64,000 nt of DNA from Microbacterium sp. AK031 (GTDB lineage: Bacteria > Actinomycetota > Actinomycetes > Actinomycetales > Microbacteriaceae), in NCBI RefSeq assembly GCF_024807145.1, contig NZ_JANUCA010000001.1, positions 1,033,266 to 1,097,265 of the forward strand. Reading direction: 5' to 3'. Below the pieces are notes generated by a model. It was not told the origin of the DNA. It did not search any database and saw nothing but the letters and a program-made list of their open reading frames with translations. Position numbers and translations under genes: made by a program. Of this stretch, positions 26,589-38,718 are shown piece by piece. Positions within the stretch are counted from its first letter, which is position 1. Each line of letters begins with the position of its first letter.

Positions 26589-28448
26589 TTACGACTCGGT
26601 GAAGCGCTGACGCTCGATGTCGAGACCGCGCAGCCGCATCCGCAGCGCTCGACCCCCGTCCGAGCCCGCCGGTACCCTCTGCACAGCGCCGAGCAGCTCG
26701 TTCTTCTCCCGATCGAGGTTGCGCAGGATCATACGCCGGCAGAGATCTGCTGTCGACCGGGCGGCGCCCTCCTCGTCGCGCGCGGGGAACGGCGACATGA
26801 GCAATTCTCCTGCCAGCGATCGATATGGCTCGCGCACAGCGTTCACAGCATCCATCGCCCACCCGGCACGCGTGCGATCAGGGGTGGCCACGATGACCTG
26901 GCGGATCGCCTCCAATGCCGGGTGGCGGAACGGCGCCTCGAATGCACGTGTCAACGTGTCCTGGTCGACCTGATGCCCATACTGCAGCGCACCCATCAGC
27001 GCGCCGCGCTCCAGTGCCACATCCGCCGTGCGCGGCAGATTGGCCAGCGTCACCGGTACGACCGCCACGGGCTCTGAGCTCTCCGGTGCGGCTTCCACCG
27101 GCTCGCGTCGTGCCGGCGCATGGCTCGCTCCCCTGGCGGCACGCTCGACCTCCGCGCGCACCTCGGTCGGATCCATGCCAAGACGTCGTGCGAGCACCCG
27201 CTCGTACCCCGGGCGCAGCAGTCGATCGCGGATCTCAGCCACGATCGGGGCTGCCGCGCGCAGTGCGCCGACCTGCCCCTCGACGGTGGCGAGATCGAAA
27301 CCGGCGAGCCGGCGGTCGATCGCGAACTCGAACATCGGCACCTTGGCGTCCATGAGTCCGCGCACGGCGGCGTCGCCGCGTTGAAGCCGCAGATCACACG
27401 GGTCGAGACCGTTGGGGGCGACGGCGACGAAGGTCTGCGCGTTGAAGCGGTCGTCCTCTGTGAAGGCGCGCAGCGCCGCCTTCTGGCCCGCCTCATCGCC
27501 ATCGAAGGTGAAGACGACCTCACCCGACGCGTTGTCGTCGCCCATCACGCGGCGCAGAACCTTGATGTGCTCAGCGCCGAATGCGGTGCCGCAGGTCGCG
27601 ACAGCCGTCGTGAGACCCGCAAGGTGGCACGCCATGACGTCGGTGTACCCCTCGACCACCACGACCCGGCGAGGGTCCCCGCGGGAGATGTCGCGCTTGG
27701 CCAGGTCTAGCCCGTAGAGCACCTGCGCCTTCTTGTAGATGATCGTCTCCGGGGTGTTCAGGTACTTCGGCCCCTGGTCGTCGTCGTAGAGCTTGCGAGC
27801 GCCGAATCCGATGGTCTGGCCGGTGACGTCGCGGATCGGCCACACCAGGCGGCCACGGAACCGGTCGTACACCCCGCGCTGTCCTTGCGACACGAGCCCG
27901 GCGGCGAGCAGCTCATCGCGGGTGAAGCCCTGCGCGGTGAGGGCCTTCATCATGCCTTCCCATCCGCGCGGCGCATAACCTACACCGAAGTGGGCTGCGG
28001 CGCCGGCATCGAAGCCGCGCTCGCCGAGGAACTTCCGCCCCGTCTCCGCTTCGGCGGACAGCAGCTGGCTGCGGAAGAACTCCGCCGCCGCGGCGTTGGC
28101 CGCATAGAGTCGACTGCGGCCGCTGGTCTCCGGCGCCGCACCGCCATCCTCGTAGTGCAGGGTGTACCCGATGCGGCCGGCGAGCCGCTCGACGGCCTCC
28201 GTGAAGCTGACGTGATCCATCTCGCGCAGGAACGAGTACACGTCGCCGGATTCTCCGCAGCCGAAGCAGTGGTAGTAGCCCACCTGAGGCCTGACGTGGA
28301 AGCTGGGGCTTTTCTCGTCATGGAACGGGCAGAGGCCCTTGAGAGAGCCGACCCCGGCGGACTTCAGTGCGACGCGCTCCCCGACGATGTCGCCGATGTT
28401 CGTGCGAGCCTTGACCTCATCCACGTCTGCCTGGCGGATCCTCGGCAT
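26589..28448 (-). CDS. dnaG: DNA primase
   Basis: Makes RNA primers at the replication fork; 619 residues. The CHC2 zinc finger is clear ([13 protein letters not shown] and [13 protein letters not shown], residues 40-68), followed by the catalytic core with the Toprim motifs [12 protein letters not shown] and [17 protein letters not shown], and an alpha-helical C-terminal region that would bind DnaB. The ATG shares one base with the stop of the dGTPase gene (TGATG), so the two are probably coupled. Confidence 0.97.
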   Translation of the reverse strand: MPRIRQADVDEVKARTNIGDIVGERVALKSAGVGSLKGLCPFHDEKSPSFHVRPQVGYYHCFGCGESGDVYSFLREMDHVSFTEAVERLAGRIGYTLHYEDGGAAPETSGRSRLYAANAAAAEFFRSQLLSAEAETGRKFLGERGFDAGAAAHFGVGYAPRGWEGMMKALTAQGFTRDELLAAGLVSQGQRGVYDRFRGRLVWPIRDVTGQTIGFGARKLYDDDQGPKYLNTPETIIYKKAQVLYGLDLAKRDISRGDPRRVVVVEGYTDVMACHLAGLTTAVATCGTAFGAEHIKVLRRVMGDDNASGEVVFTFDGDEAGQKAALRAFTEDDRFNAQTFVAVAPNGLDPCDLRLQRGDAAVRGLMDAKVPMFEFAIDRRLAGFDLATVEGQVGALRAAAPIVAEIRDRLLRPGYERVLARRLGMDPTEVRAEVERAARGASHAPARREPVEAAPESSEPVAVVPVTLANLPRTADVALERGALMGALQYGHQVDQDTLTRAFEAPFRHPALEAIRQVIVATPDRTRAGWAMDAVNAVREPYRSLAGELLMSPFPARDEEGAARSTADLCRRMILRNLDREKNELLGAVQRVPAGSDGGRALRMRLRGLDIERQRFTES

Positions 28449-29842
28449 CAGTGCGCCCTCTCGGCGACGGCCCGCTCAGCGTCGTGCGTGCGAGGACGCG
28501 GCCGGATGTGGCGCGGAGACCAGATCCCGACCTCTGCGGGGTCGACATCCCCGACGAGCCGGCTGTGCCAGTCGAGCGCTGTCTGATCCGTCAGGCTCGC
28601 GATCTGGTCCACGACCACACGCGCGCGCTCCGCATCCGACGACGCGTCATGGAAGTCAGCGGCGAACGCCGGCTCCAGCACGTCGGCTCCCGCCGTCCAG
28701 AGGGCGTCGGTCGACCAGAGAGCATCGGCAAGACGCTTGAGCACTCGCCGCTGCTCCTTGTAGACGCCCTTGCGCGCATCGATCGTCACGATCGCCTGGC
28801 CCATGATGCCCTTGAGCACGGCGATCTCCGCCTCCACAACGCGCGGGACGACGACGTGAGCGCTGTACCGGGCCAGCACTCGCCCGCGGTAGGTCTCGCG
28901 GGTAGCTGCGACGGCGGCACGCGCGAAACGGCCGATCAGATCGCTGGTGAGGTTCTTCAACCCGGCGAGGTCAGGCCGAGAGCGGTCGAACGACTTGAGC
29001 CACACCGGCTGGCTCGTCAGCCTGTACAGCGCGTCCGCGAGTTCTTCACGCGTGAAGTCGTAGCCGACCCATTGCTGCACCCGACCGACGAGCGCACCGT
29101 GCTCCTTCGGGTCGGACAACGCTGCCACGTCGAGGTACCCGTTGACGATCGCATCCTCGAAGTCATGGACGGAGTAGGCGATGTCGTCGGAGAGATCCAT
29201 GATCTCCGCCTCGATGCAGCGCAGACGCCCTGGCGCGCCTTCGCGCATCCATCGGAACACGGCCTCATCCTCGGGATAGACGCCGAACTTCAGACGCCCG
29301 CCAGGATCTGGCAGCGGGCTGTCGACCGTCCACGGATACTTGCATGTGGCGTCGAGGCTCGCGCGCGTGAGATTCAACCCGACGGAGTGTCCGTCGTCAT
29401 CGAGGACCTTCGTCTCGAGGCGCGTGAGGATGCGCAGCGACTGCGCGTTGCCCTCGAATCCGCCGATCGGCTCAGCCCATTCATTCAGAGCTCGCTCTCC
29501 GTTGTGGCCGAACGGAGGATGCCCCAGATCGTGGCTGAGGCAGGCTGTATCAACGACATCGGCCGAGACACCGAGCGCTCCGGCGAGCTCACGACCGACC
29601 TGTGCCACCTCGAGCGAGTGCGTCAGGCGATTGCGGGCGAAGTCGGCGGTGCTCGCAGGGCTCAGCACCTGCGTCTTCGCCGCGAGACGGCGCAGGCCAG
29701 CAGAGTGCAGCACGCGTGCGCGGTCCCGGGCGAAGTCATCGCGTTCAGATCGGTGCTGCTCGCTGAAGAAGCGCGCGGTGTCGCGTGCTCCGTAGCCGTC
29801 CGTCCGTGCAGCGGCTGAGCCCGCTGAGCGGTCAACCACCAC
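28448..29842 (-). CDS. dgt: Deoxyguanosinetriphosphate triphosphohydrolase-like protein
   Basis: HD-domain enzyme that cleaves dNTPs to deoxynucleosides and triphosphate; 464 residues. Metal-binding HD motifs are present: [17 protein letters not shown] near 88-104 and [19 protein letters not shown] near 118-136. [15 protein letters not shown] is the third metal region. Two adjacent GTG codons (29842 and 29839) fall in the last codons of dusB; either can be the start. The gene lies between dusB and dnaG, a common actinobacterial order. Confidence 0.93.
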   Translation of the reverse strand: MVVDRSAGSAAARTDGYGARDTARFFSEQHRSERDDFARDRARVLHSAGLRRLAAKTQVLSPASTADFARNRLTHSLEVAQVGRELAGALGVSADVVDTACLSHDLGHPPFGHNGERALNEWAEPIGGFEGNAQSLRILTRLETKVLDDDGHSVGLNLTRASLDATCKYPWTVDSPLPDPGGRLKFGVYPEDEAVFRWMREGAPGRLRCIEAEIMDLSDDIAYSVHDFEDAIVNGYLDVAALSDPKEHGALVGRVQQWVGYDFTREELADALYRLTSQPVWLKSFDRSRPDLAGLKNLTSDLIGRFARAAVAATRETYRGRVLARYSAHVVVPRVVEAEIAVLKGIMGQAIVTIDARKGVYKEQRRVLKRLADALWSTDALWTAGADVLEPAFAADFHDASSDAERARVVVDQIASLTDQTALDWHSRLVGDVDPAEVGIWSPRHIRPRPRTHDAERAVAERAH

Positions 29843-30986
29843 TGTTCTCGATCTCCGCTCCGCGCAGCATCTCGCCGGTCTCAGCGGCGACATCACGCGA
29901 CTCCAGCCACTTGTCGGGCAGAGCAGGACGCTTGGGGCGACCGGCACGACCGCGCTGGCCTTCGGCATCCGCACCGGGGTACGGCGCATCCCGATCGAGC
30001 TGACCGAGCAGGTCGTCGATGTGCGCAAGGCTCTGGGCGGTGGCGAGCCCGGTGCGGATATCGCTGCCGACCGGATAACCCTTGAAGTACCAGGCGACGT
30101 GCTTGCGGATGTCGCGGCATCCGTGATCCTCATCCTCGAGGAAGTCGACCAGCAGCTCGGCGTGCCTGCGGAACGCATCCGCGACGAAGCCGAGTGTCGC
30201 GTCGACCGGACGCGACACGGCGCCGAACGCCGCGGCGAGATCGCCGAACAGCCATGGTCTGCCGAGGCATCCGCGCCCGACGACGACCCCGTCGCAGTCG
30301 GTCTCGGCCATCATCCGCACGGCGTCGTCAGCCGACCAGATGTCACCGTTGCCGAGAACCGGGATGCTGGTGACGGCCTGCTTCAGCTCGCCGATCGCAT
30401 TCCAGTCTGCGTGACCGGAATAGAACTCGCTCGCGGTGCGGGCGTGCAGCGCCACGGCAGCGGCTCCGGCATCCTCTGCGGCGCGGCCGGCGTCGAGGAA
30501 CGTGAGGTGATCGGGATCGATGCCCTTGCGCATCTTGACCGTCAGCGGAATGTCTCCGGCCGCCTTCACCGCCTGATCGACGATCTCGGCGAAGAGGCTC
30601 GTCTTCCACGGCAGCGCTGCTCCCCCGCCCTTGCGGGTGACTTTGGGAACCGGGCATCCGAAATTCAGGTCGACATGGTCGGCGTGATCCTCGGCCACGA
30701 TGATGCGCACGGCCTCGGCGATCGTCTTCGGGTCGACGCCGTACAACTGGATCGACCGCGGTGTCTCGCTCTCGTGATGACGGATGAGCCGCATGGTCGT
30801 GTCGTTGCGCTCCACCAGCGCGCGAGACGTGATCATCTCGCTGACATAGAGACCGGCGCCGTACTCACGGCACAGAAGACGGAACGCAGTGTTCGTGATG
30901 CCCGCCATGGGTGCGAGCACGACCGGCACGTCGAGGTCGATCGGGCCGATGCGCAGAGCGCGGGCGGGAGCGGGAGCGAGAGTCAT
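29832..30986 (-). CDS. dusB: tRNA-dihydrouridine synthase
   Basis: FMN enzyme that reduces uridine to dihydrouridine in tRNA D-loops; 384 residues. The FMN/active-site region APMAGITNTAFRLLCREYGAGL near 25-46, NFGCPVPKVTRKGGG with the catalytic Cys near 110, and the phosphate-binding GVVVGRGCLGRPWLF are clear. ATG 30986 has GGAGGGG directly upstream with short spacing; the upstream reading frame has no such support. Divergent from the glutathione peroxidase gene. Confidence 0.95.
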   Translation of the reverse strand: MTLAPAPARALRIGPIDLDVPVVLAPMAGITNTAFRLLCREYGAGLYVSEMITSRALVERNDTTMRLIRHHESETPRSIQLYGVDPKTIAEAVRIIVAEDHADHVDLNFGCPVPKVTRKGGGAALPWKTSLFAEIVDQAVKAAGDIPLTVKMRKGIDPDHLTFLDAGRAAEDAGAAAVALHARTASEFYSGHADWNAIGELKQAVTSIPVLGNGDIWSADDAVRMMAETDCDGVVVGRGCLGRPWLFGDLAAAFGAVSRPVDATLGFVADAFRRHAELLVDFLEDEDHGCRDIRKHVAWYFKGYPVGSDIRTGLATAQSLAHIDDLLGQLDRDAPYPGADAEGQRGRAGRPKRPALPDKWLESRDVAAETGEMLRGAEIENSGG

Positions 30987-31035
30987 ATCCCCTCCATTCT
31001 CCCACCCCTGCGACCCTCGGCGCCGCACCCCGTCA

Positions 31036-31041
31036 TAGGCT
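31036..31041 (+). promoter_or_regulatory. -10 box TAGGCT of leaderless glutathione peroxidase gene
   Basis: TAGGCT, six bases, then the ATG at 31048. An in-frame GTG at 31042 lies too close to the box to be the start of a transcript made from it. Confidence 0.6.
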
Positions 31042-31047
31042 GTGGAT

Positions 31048-31542
31048 ATGACCGAAACCAGCGTGCGCAAGATCCCGTTCACAGACGCCGACGGCGCCGA
31101 GACGACGCTTGACGACTTCGGCGCAGACGTGCTGCTCGTCGTCAATGTGGCGTCGAAGTGCGGCCTCACGCCGCAGTACGAGCAGCTGGAGCAGCTGCAG
31201 CGCGCCTACGGCGACCGCGGCTTCAGCGTTGTGGGCTTCCCGAGCAACCAGTTCATGGGTCAGGAGCCGGGCTCGGTGGAAGAGATCCTGGAATTCTGCT
31301 CCACAACGTACGGCGTGAGCTTCCCCGTGAACGACAAGGTCAAGGTCAACGGCAAGAAGGCCACCGAGCTCTACAAGGCGCTCAAGGAGAACCCGGATGC
31401 CGGTGGCAAGGCCGGCCGCGTGGAATGGAACTTCGAGAAGTTCCTCGTGCTGCCCGACGGCTCGGTCAAGCGCTTCCGTCCGAAGCAGAAGCCGGACGCC
31501 CCCGAGATCGTCGAAGCGATCGAGGGCGCCCTGGTCCGTTAG
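31048..31542 (+). CDS. Glutathione peroxidase family thiol peroxidase
   Basis: 164 residues; reduces hydroperoxides with a redox Cys. The active site NVASKCGLTPQYEQLEQL has Cys38 instead of selenocysteine, and the Gln and Trp partners are seen in GFPSNQFMGQEPG and VEWNFEKFLV. Bacterial Cys forms usually take electrons from thioredoxin rather than glutathione; actinobacteria of this type do not normally make glutathione. Start chosen at ATG 31048 from the leaderless spacing. It ends 3 bases into the convergent DsbA-like gene region. Confidence 0.95.
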   Translation: MTETSVRKIPFTDADGAETTLDDFGADVLLVVNVASKCGLTPQYEQLEQLQRAYGDRGFSVVGFPSNQFMGQEPGSVEEILEFCSTTYGVSFPVNDKVKVNGKKATELYKALKENPDAGGKAGRVEWNFEKFLVLPDGSVKRFRPKQKPDAPEIVEAIEGALVR

Positions 31543-32240
31543 ACCGCGGCTTCCTCGGCGTGGTCGGCCACCTCATCGGTCTCGCCGCGCTTGGCCCACA
31601 GATCACGCAGCACGTTCTCGAACGTCTCGGGAGGCTGGGCACCGCTGATACCGTACTGACCGTCGATGACGAAGAACGGCACGCCCTGGATGCCGTAGGC
31701 GCGAGCCTGCTCCTGGTCCTGACGCACAGCGGGAAGGTGCTGGTCACTCTCCAGCGCTGCACGCGTGGCGTCGGCATCCAGCCCGACCTCGACGGCGAGC
31801 TCGACGAGATCGTCGATACGGCCGACGTGCTTGCCCTCGGTGAAGTAGGCCGACATCAGGCGCTCTTCCATCTCATGCTGCAGGTCGTTTGCCTTGGCGT
31901 GGTGCAGCAGTTCGTGCGCCTTGACCGTGTTCGTGTGCTTCAGCAGATCGAAGCGGTACTCCAGCCCCGCCTTCTTGGCGATGCCGGTGACATTGTCGAG
32001 CATGCCCTGCACCTGGTCACGAGGCATGCCCTTGTGGCCGGCGAGGAAGTCGATCTCATCGCCGTCGAAAGCGACGGGAGTGTCGGGTGAGAGTTCGAAG
32101 GAGTGGAAGGTCACAGTGACCTCAGGAGCGTCGTCATCGGCGGTCACCGCCGCGAGACCTGTTTCGAGGTTGCGCTTGCCGATGTAGCACCAGGGGCAGG
32201 CGATGTCGGACCAGATGTCAATCGATATAGGTTGGCTCAC
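31539..32240 (-). CDS. DsbA-family oxidoreductase (FrnE-like)
   Basis: Thioredoxin-fold protein of 233 residues with the redox motif CPWC near residues 16-19 (SDIACPWCYIGKRN) and the cis-Pro region GVPFFVIDGQYGISGAQPP near 186. No signal peptide is seen, so it acts in the cytoplasm; relatives (FrnE) are disulfide isomerases linked to oxidative stress or polyketide chemistry. The GTG at 32240 begins at the first conserved residues; no strong ribosome binding site precedes it. Tail-to-tail with the glutathione peroxidase, with which it may share a redox-stress role. Confidence 0.9.
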   Translation of the reverse strand: MSQPISIDIWSDIACPWCYIGKRNLETGLAAVTADDDAPEVTVTFHSFELSPDTPVAFDGDEIDFLAGHKGMPRDQVQGMLDNVTGIAKKAGLEYRFDLLKHTNTVKAHELLHHAKANDLQHEMEERLMSAYFTEGKHVGRIDDLVELAVEVGLDADATRAALESDQHLPAVRQDQEQARAYGIQGVPFFVIDGQYGISGAQPPETFENVLRDLWAKRGETDEVADHAEEAAV

Positions 32241-32280
32241 CTCATTGGAAACCGCCTCGAGCGCCCGAGTATTCCGTTGA

Positions 32281-32286
32281 TAGCAT
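32281..32286 (+). promoter_or_regulatory. -10 box TAGCAT of a leaderless transcript
   Basis: TAGCAT, exactly six bases, then the ATG at 32293; no Shine-Dalgarno sequence. Confidence 0.6.
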
Positions 32287-32292
32287 CTTCGG

Positions 32293-32901
32293 ATGCTCTC
32301 CGCCGATGACCCGCTCCCCTTCCGCCCGGAGCGCGTGCTGATCGCCGGGGTCACGGGCTCGGGGAAGACCACCCTTGCCCGGCGGCTCGCGAATCTCTGG
32401 TCGCTCGAGCACACCGAGATCGACTCGCTCTTCCACGGCCCGGACTGGACGCCACGACCCGAGTTCCTCGACGACGTGCGCGCGTTCGCCGCAACAGAGC
32501 GTTGGGTCACCGAGTGGCAGTACACCAGCAAGGGCACGGACCAGATCATGACGCCGCGCGCTCAGCTCGCGATCTGGCTCGACTACCCGTATCGAGTGGT
32601 GCGCTCACGGCTGATCCGCCGCACGCTCGGGCGCAGCATCCTTCGCACCGAGATGTACAACGGCAACGTCGAGAAGCCGATCTGGAAGCTGCTGGCGACC
32701 CGCGACCCTGAGGAGAACATCCTGGCGTGGCAGACCAAGACCCGCGGGTTCTGGACTGAGAAGATGCCAGGGGTTCGAGAGCGATTCCCGCATCTGATGA
32801 TCGTCCGCCTGCGGCACCCGTGCGAGACGGAGCGCTGGCTGCGTGTTCAGGCGGAGGGGGCGTCCACCGCGCCGCCGAAGCGGCGATCGCGCGAAACGTA
32901 G
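32293..32901 (+). CDS. P-loop nucleotide kinase-like protein
   Basis: 202 residues. A P-loop [15 protein letters not shown] lies near 19-33, and a [15 protein letters not shown] segment near 44-58 resembles the substrate region of the topology-modulation/adenylate-kinase-like (FlaR-type) group. A basic helix [17 protein letters not shown] may form the lid. The last 15 residues are basic and polar. The substrate is unknown. Leaderless start; the 3' end overlaps the end of uppS by 55 bases, tail to tail. Confidence 0.75.
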   Translation: MLSADDPLPFRPERVLIAGVTGSGKTTLARRLANLWSLEHTEIDSLFHGPDWTPRPEFLDDVRAFAATERWVTEWQYTSKGTDQIMTPRAQLAIWLDYPYRVVRSRLIRRTLGRSILRTEMYNGNVEKPIWKLLATRDPEENILAWQTKTRGFWTEKMPGVRERFPHLMIVRLRHPCETERWLRVQAEGASTAPPKRRSRET

Positions 32902-33644
32902 ATCTCGATCGCACGCCACAGATCCTGCCGAGAGAAGTCGGGCCAGAGCGTGTCGAGGAACACCATCTCGGCGTACGCCGACTGCCAGAGCAGGAAGTTC
33001 GAGGTGCGCTGCTCCCCCGAGCTGCGCAGGAACAGGTCGACATCAGGCAGCTCGGGCACATACAGGTGACGGCCGATCATCTTCTCGGTGATCGCCTTGG
33101 GCTTGAGTCGACCTGCTGCCACCTCGCCCGCGAGAGAGCGCATCGTGTCGACGAGTTCGACGCGCCCGCCGTAGTTCACGCACATCGTGAGGGTCAGCAC
33201 GTCGTTCTCTTTCGTGAGCTCCTCGGCGCGCTGCAGCTCCTTGATGACTGACCCCCACAGCCGTGGCTTTCGCCCGGCCCACCGGATGCGCACGCCCCAT
33301 TCGTTGAGCTGGTCGCGCCGCCGATGCAGCACGTCACGGTTGTACCCCATCAGGAAGCGCACCTCCTCGGGCGAGCGCGCCCAGTTCTCGGTCGAGAAGG
33401 CGTACACCGACAGATGCTTCACGCCGGCTTGGATGGCACCGGCGACGACGTCGAGCAGTACCTCCTCACCTGCTTTGTGGCCTTCGATGCGAGTGAGGCC
33501 GCGCTTGTTTGCCCACCGGCCGTTGCCGTCCATCACGATCGCCACGTGCTCGGGAACCTTGCCGAACGCGGGCGGCTGCACGCCGGTCCAGTCCAGCGGA
33601 CGATACGCGACGGCGTCCTTGTGCGTGTACGGCTTCGGGGTCAA
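32847..33644 (-). CDS. uppS: Isoprenyl transferase (undecaprenyl diphosphate synthase family)
   Basis: cis-Prenyltransferase that builds the polyprenyl diphosphate carrier for cell-wall synthesis; 265 residues. The catalytic Asp39 is in [14 protein letters not shown], the [13 protein letters not shown] segment follows near 75-87, and the diphosphate-binding [20 protein letters not shown] lies near 215-234. The start is a TTG at 33644 that overlaps the recO stop as TTGA and has AGAGGAA five bases upstream; an ATG further in would remove the catalytic region. Coupled to recO. Confidence 0.93.
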   Translation of the reverse strand: MTPKPYTHKDAVAYRPLDWTGVQPPAFGKVPEHVAIVMDGNGRWANKRGLTRIEGHKAGEEVLLDVVAGAIQAGVKHLSVYAFSTENWARSPEEVRFLMGYNRDVLHRRRDQLNEWGVRIRWAGRKPRLWGSVIKELQRAEELTKENDVLTLTMCVNYGGRVELVDTMRSLAGEVAAGRLKPKAITEKMIGRHLYVPELPDVDLFLRSSGEQRTSNFLLWQSAYAEMVFLDTLWPDFSRQDLWRAIEIYVSRDRRFGGAVDAPSA

Positions 33645-34384
33645 CGAGGTTCCTCTCGAGACGAGTCTGAGATGTGGGCGAGCGAGCGGATGCCGCGTTC
33701 CAGGTGGAACTGCGCGTACGCCGACACGAGTCCGGATGCCGCGGCGGTCTCGGCGTGCGGGGCAGCGTCCACGGCATCCCACTCCCCTTGCATGAGAGCG
33801 CGAAGCAACTGCAGAGTGGACTGCGAGACACGAGGGCTGCCGGCCGGCGCGCAGTTCGCGCAGACGAGTCCGCCGAGCTGACCGATGAAGTGGGTATGCG
33901 GCCCCGGCGCGGCACACCGCGCGCAGTCGCTCAGCGACGGCGCCCAGCCGGACAGCGCCATCACACGCAGCAGATACGAATCCAAGATGCTGCGCGGGGC
34001 GTGCTCGCCGCGAGAGAGCGCCCGCAGGCCTCCGACGAGCAGCAGATACTGCTGCGGGGTCGCCTCGGCGTCGCTCAGACGGTCGGCGGTCTCGACCATG
34101 GCGTTGGCCGAGGTGAAGCGGTCGTAGTGTGCAGCGATCTCGGCGCCGTACGCACCCAGTGACTCCGCCTGCTGCACGATGTCGAGCGATCGGCCCTGGT
34201 ACAGCTGCAGATCGGCGACCATGAAGGGTTCGAGCCGAGAGCCGAACTTCGACGACGTGCGCCGCACACCCTTCGCCACCGCACGGATCTTCCCGTTGCG
34301 GCGGGAGAGCATGGTGACGATGCGATCTGCCTCACCGAGCTTGTGAGTGCGCAGGATCACCGCTTCATCTCGATAGGTGGGCAC
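33641..34384 (-). CDS. recO: DNA repair protein RecO
   Basis: Recombination mediator that loads RecA with RecR; 247 residues. N-terminal OB fold with [28 protein letters not shown], then [20 protein letters not shown], and a zinc site CARCAAPG and CANCAP in the C-terminal half. The GTG at 34384 follows a GATAAT box by six bases. Its promoter lies back-to-back with that of the TRIC-like gene. Confidence 0.95.
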   Translation of the reverse strand: MPTYRDEAVILRTHKLGEADRIVTMLSRRNGKIRAVAKGVRRTSSKFGSRLEPFMVADLQLYQGRSLDIVQQAESLGAYGAEIAAHYDRFTSANAMVETADRLSDAEATPQQYLLLVGGLRALSRGEHAPRSILDSYLLRVMALSGWAPSLSDCARCAAPGPHTHFIGQLGGLVCANCAPAGSPRVSQSTLQLLRALMQGEWDAVDAAPHAETAAASGLVSAYAQFHLERGIRSLAHISDSSREEPR

Positions 34385-34390
34385 TGTCCG

Positions 34391-34396
34391 ATTATC
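34391..34396 (-). promoter_or_regulatory. -10 box GATAAT of leaderless recO
   Basis: GATAAT on the minus strand, six bases, then the GTG at 34384. Confidence 0.55.
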
Positions 34397-34408
34397 CTCC
34401 GTCCGCGA

Positions 34409-34414
34409 GACAAT
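34409..34414 (+). promoter_or_regulatory. -10 box GACAAT of the leaderless TRIC-like gene
   Basis: GACAAT, six bases, then the GTG at 34421. The two divergent boxes are only 12 bases apart. Confidence 0.5.
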
Positions 34415-34420
34415 GGCCGT

Positions 34421-36879
<2,459 letters not shown>

Positions 36880-36916
36880 TTACTGAGCGGGTCAGAATGA
36901 TCGGGCCAACACAAGC

Positions 36917-36957
36917 GCCGCGACGAGGAAGGCCCTAGCTTTAGGACTCGTCGCGGC
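36917..36957 (-). promoter_or_regulatory. Attenuator-like hairpin between the leader peptide and leuA
   Basis: An 11-bp perfect stem (36947-36957 with 36917-36927; arm CCGCGACGAG plus one flanking pair) around a 19-base loop. Its first arm is the end of the leader peptide coding sequence, so ribosome position during Leu codon translation would decide whether it forms. No T-run follows, so it may act on translation or a factor-dependent stop rather than as a simple terminator. Confidence 0.65.
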
Positions 36958-36988
36958 AGCTAAGAAGAAGCAGACCGCCGAAAGGCAT
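36941..36988 (-). CDS. leuA leader peptide (15 residues, four Leu codons)
   Basis: Short frame encoding MPFGGLLLLSCRDES, with codons CTG CTT CTT CTT in a row, ending TAA 82 bases before leuA. Such leucine-rich leaders are known before leuA in actinobacteria. A TACTCT box six bases upstream of the ATG suggests that the mRNA begins at this start codon. CTT is uncommon in this high-GC genome, which would sharpen stalling when leucyl-tRNA is short; that last point is inference. Confidence 0.8.
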   Translation of the reverse strand: MPFGGLLLLSCRDES

Positions 36989-36994
36989 GGCATC

Positions 36995-37000
36995 AGAGTA
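36995..37000 (-). promoter_or_regulatory. -10 box TACTCT of the leuA transcript
   Basis: TACTCT, six bases, then the ATG of the leader peptide at 36988. Confidence 0.55.
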
Positions 37001-37093
37001 CACCCGAGCGCGCTCCACTCACCAACTCCGGTATGCGGCGAACCTGCATCCAAGAGGAATGAGACGATCGCGTCGCGGCGGACACTGAAGAGT

Positions 37094-37750
37094 ATGGACA
37101 CTGCATCCACACGGCTGGCCGCGCGCGCTGTCGCACTCGGAGCGACCTGCGCCCTCTTTCTGCTCGCCGGCTGCGCCTCTGCGCCTGGCTCTCCCGCTCC
37201 GAGCAGTTCCGATACCGGGTACAGCTTGGAGTCCCAGTCGCCGAAGCCGCCGACCGGCGACGTCATCGCTACCGGGACCGTGATCGATGCAGACGGTGCC
37301 GCGCAGCTCTGCCTCGGCGCGGTCATGGAGTCGTACCCGCCGCAGTGCGTCGGCGTTGCCCTCGAGGGATGGACCTGGAACGATGTCGAGCCAGACGACG
37401 AGTCCGGCACCACGCGATGGGGCGTCTTCGGGTTCACCGGAGCCTACGACGGCACGAGCATCACGCCAACGACTACGCCGATCCCGTTAGCGCTGTTCGA
37501 CACGATCGAGCGACCAGTGTCGACCCCCGATAACCCCGGCGCCACGAGCGAGACGGCACTCGCGGACGTCCAGGAGAAGATCAGCGATCTGCTCGATTCT
37601 CAGGTGTTGCTCGCAAGCGGCGTGGAGAACGGGTATCTGGTCGTCGATGTGGTGTGGGATGACGGCACACTGCAGAAGGCGGCAGATGCCGATTTCGGTG
37701 AGGACGTCGTCGTCATACGCTCGGCGCTTTGGAGCCCCGAGACCCGGTAG
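37094..37750 (+). CDS. Putative lipoprotein of unknown function
   Basis: 218 residues. A signal peptide ends in the lipobox LFLLAGC, giving a lipid-anchored Cys at about 27, then a Ser/Pro-rich spacer. The globular part holds two Cys (LCLGAVMESYPPQC) that may pair, a Trp-rich VALEGWTWNDVEPDDESGTTRW segment, and a mixed alpha/beta C-terminus (LADVQEKISDLLDSQVLLASG, YLVVDVVWDDG). No family recognised. Start at ATG 37094; ribosome binding site weak. Stands alone, divergent from leuA. Confidence 0.7.
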   Translation: MDTASTRLAARAVALGATCALFLLAGCASAPGSPAPSSSDTGYSLESQSPKPPTGDVIATGTVIDADGAAQLCLGAVMESYPPQCVGVALEGWTWNDVEPDDESGTTRWGVFGFTGAYDGTSITPTTTPIPLALFDTIERPVSTPDNPGATSETALADVQEKISDLLDSQVLLASGVENGYLVVDVVWDDGTLQKAADADFGEDVVVIRSALWSPETR

Positions 37751-37781
37751 CCGCCGTACCCTGCGTGGCACGGCGGTCGGC

Positions 37782-38717
37782 TCACGGGATCAGGGCGATC
37801 TTTCCGCCCGGGTGTTCTTCGGCGAGGAACCGGGTCGCCTCCAACGCTTCGGCCAGCGGATACGTGCGAGCGACCGGGACCTCCAGCATCCCGCGCCCCG
37901 CGAGATTCACGAGCTCGCCCCGGATGCTGTCGCGGAAGCGGGCACTGTCCGGCGCGGAGCCGACGATCCAACGGAACTCCTCCGCGCGGGCGCGTGCCGC
38001 CGCCGCGATCGTGACGACACGGTCGCGAACGGCGACGAGTTCCAGCGACACATCGACCGCTTCGTCGGTACCCACAGCATCCAGCGCCGCAGAGATCTCG
38101 CCATCGGCAGCGTCACGTGCGCGGTCGACGAGGCCCTCCCCATAGGCGACGGGGACGCCGCCGAACCGGCGCACCTCGTCGAAACGGTCTGCACTCGCAG
38201 TGCCGATCACGCGCACACCGCGGTGCGCGGCCTGCTGCAGTACGCTCACCCCGACTGCTCCTGACGCACCGTGCAGCAGGATCGTCTCACCCGCCTGAAC
38301 GCGGGTCACAGTGAGCATCTCAGCCGCCGTCGTGCCGGCGAGCAGCAGGTTCGCGGCGGCCGGATGGGTGAGCGCGGGCGGCTTCGCGAACGCCTTCTCC
38401 GCGGGGATCGTGACCTCTGTCGCGTAGCCACCTCTGATGCGGAAGGCGAGGACCTCATCGCCGATCTGCGCAGGGCCGGACCCGATGATCGTGTCCGGTC
38501 CGATCGCCGTGATCTCGCCGGAGATCTCGTAGCCGATCGAAACGGGCATCGCGACGCCAAGGCGCGGGGCGGACACGTGCTTGCGGTCCGCTGGGTTCAT
38601 CCCCGCTGCGTGAACGCGCACCGTGATCTCGCCCGGTCCGGGCGTCGGTGCGTCGTACGGGACGAACTTCCAGTGCTCCGTCGAGCCCCAGTCCGTCGCG
38701 GTCCAGTGCTCGGCCAT
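37782..38717 (-). CDS. NADP-dependent oxidoreductase, quinone-oxidoreductase type (MDR)
   Basis: Medium-chain dehydrogenase/reductase of 311 residues without the zinc ligands of alcohol dehydrogenases. N-terminal GroES-like fold (GPGEITVRVHAAGMNPADRK), then the Rossmann motif LLHGASGAVGVSVLQQAAHRG near 147-167 that binds NADP(H). Members reduce quinones or enones; the substrate is unknown. It starts one base after the era stop on the same strand, the last gene of the HIT-phoH-ybeY-corC-era chain. Confidence 0.9.
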   Translation of the reverse strand: MAEHWTATDWGSTEHWKFVPYDAPTPGPGEITVRVHAAGMNPADRKHVSAPRLGVAMPVSIGYEISGEITAIGPDTIIGSGPAQIGDEVLAFRIRGGYATEVTIPAEKAFAKPPALTHPAAANLLLAGTTAAEMLTVTRVQAGETILLHGASGAVGVSVLQQAAHRGVRVIGTASADRFDEVRRFGGVPVAYGEGLVDRARDAADGEISAALDAVGTDEAVDVSLELVAVRDRVVTIAAAARARAEEFRWIVGSAPDSARFRDSIRGELVNLAGRGMLEVPVARTYPLAEALEATRFLAEEHPGGKIALIP

Positions 38718-38718
38718 C

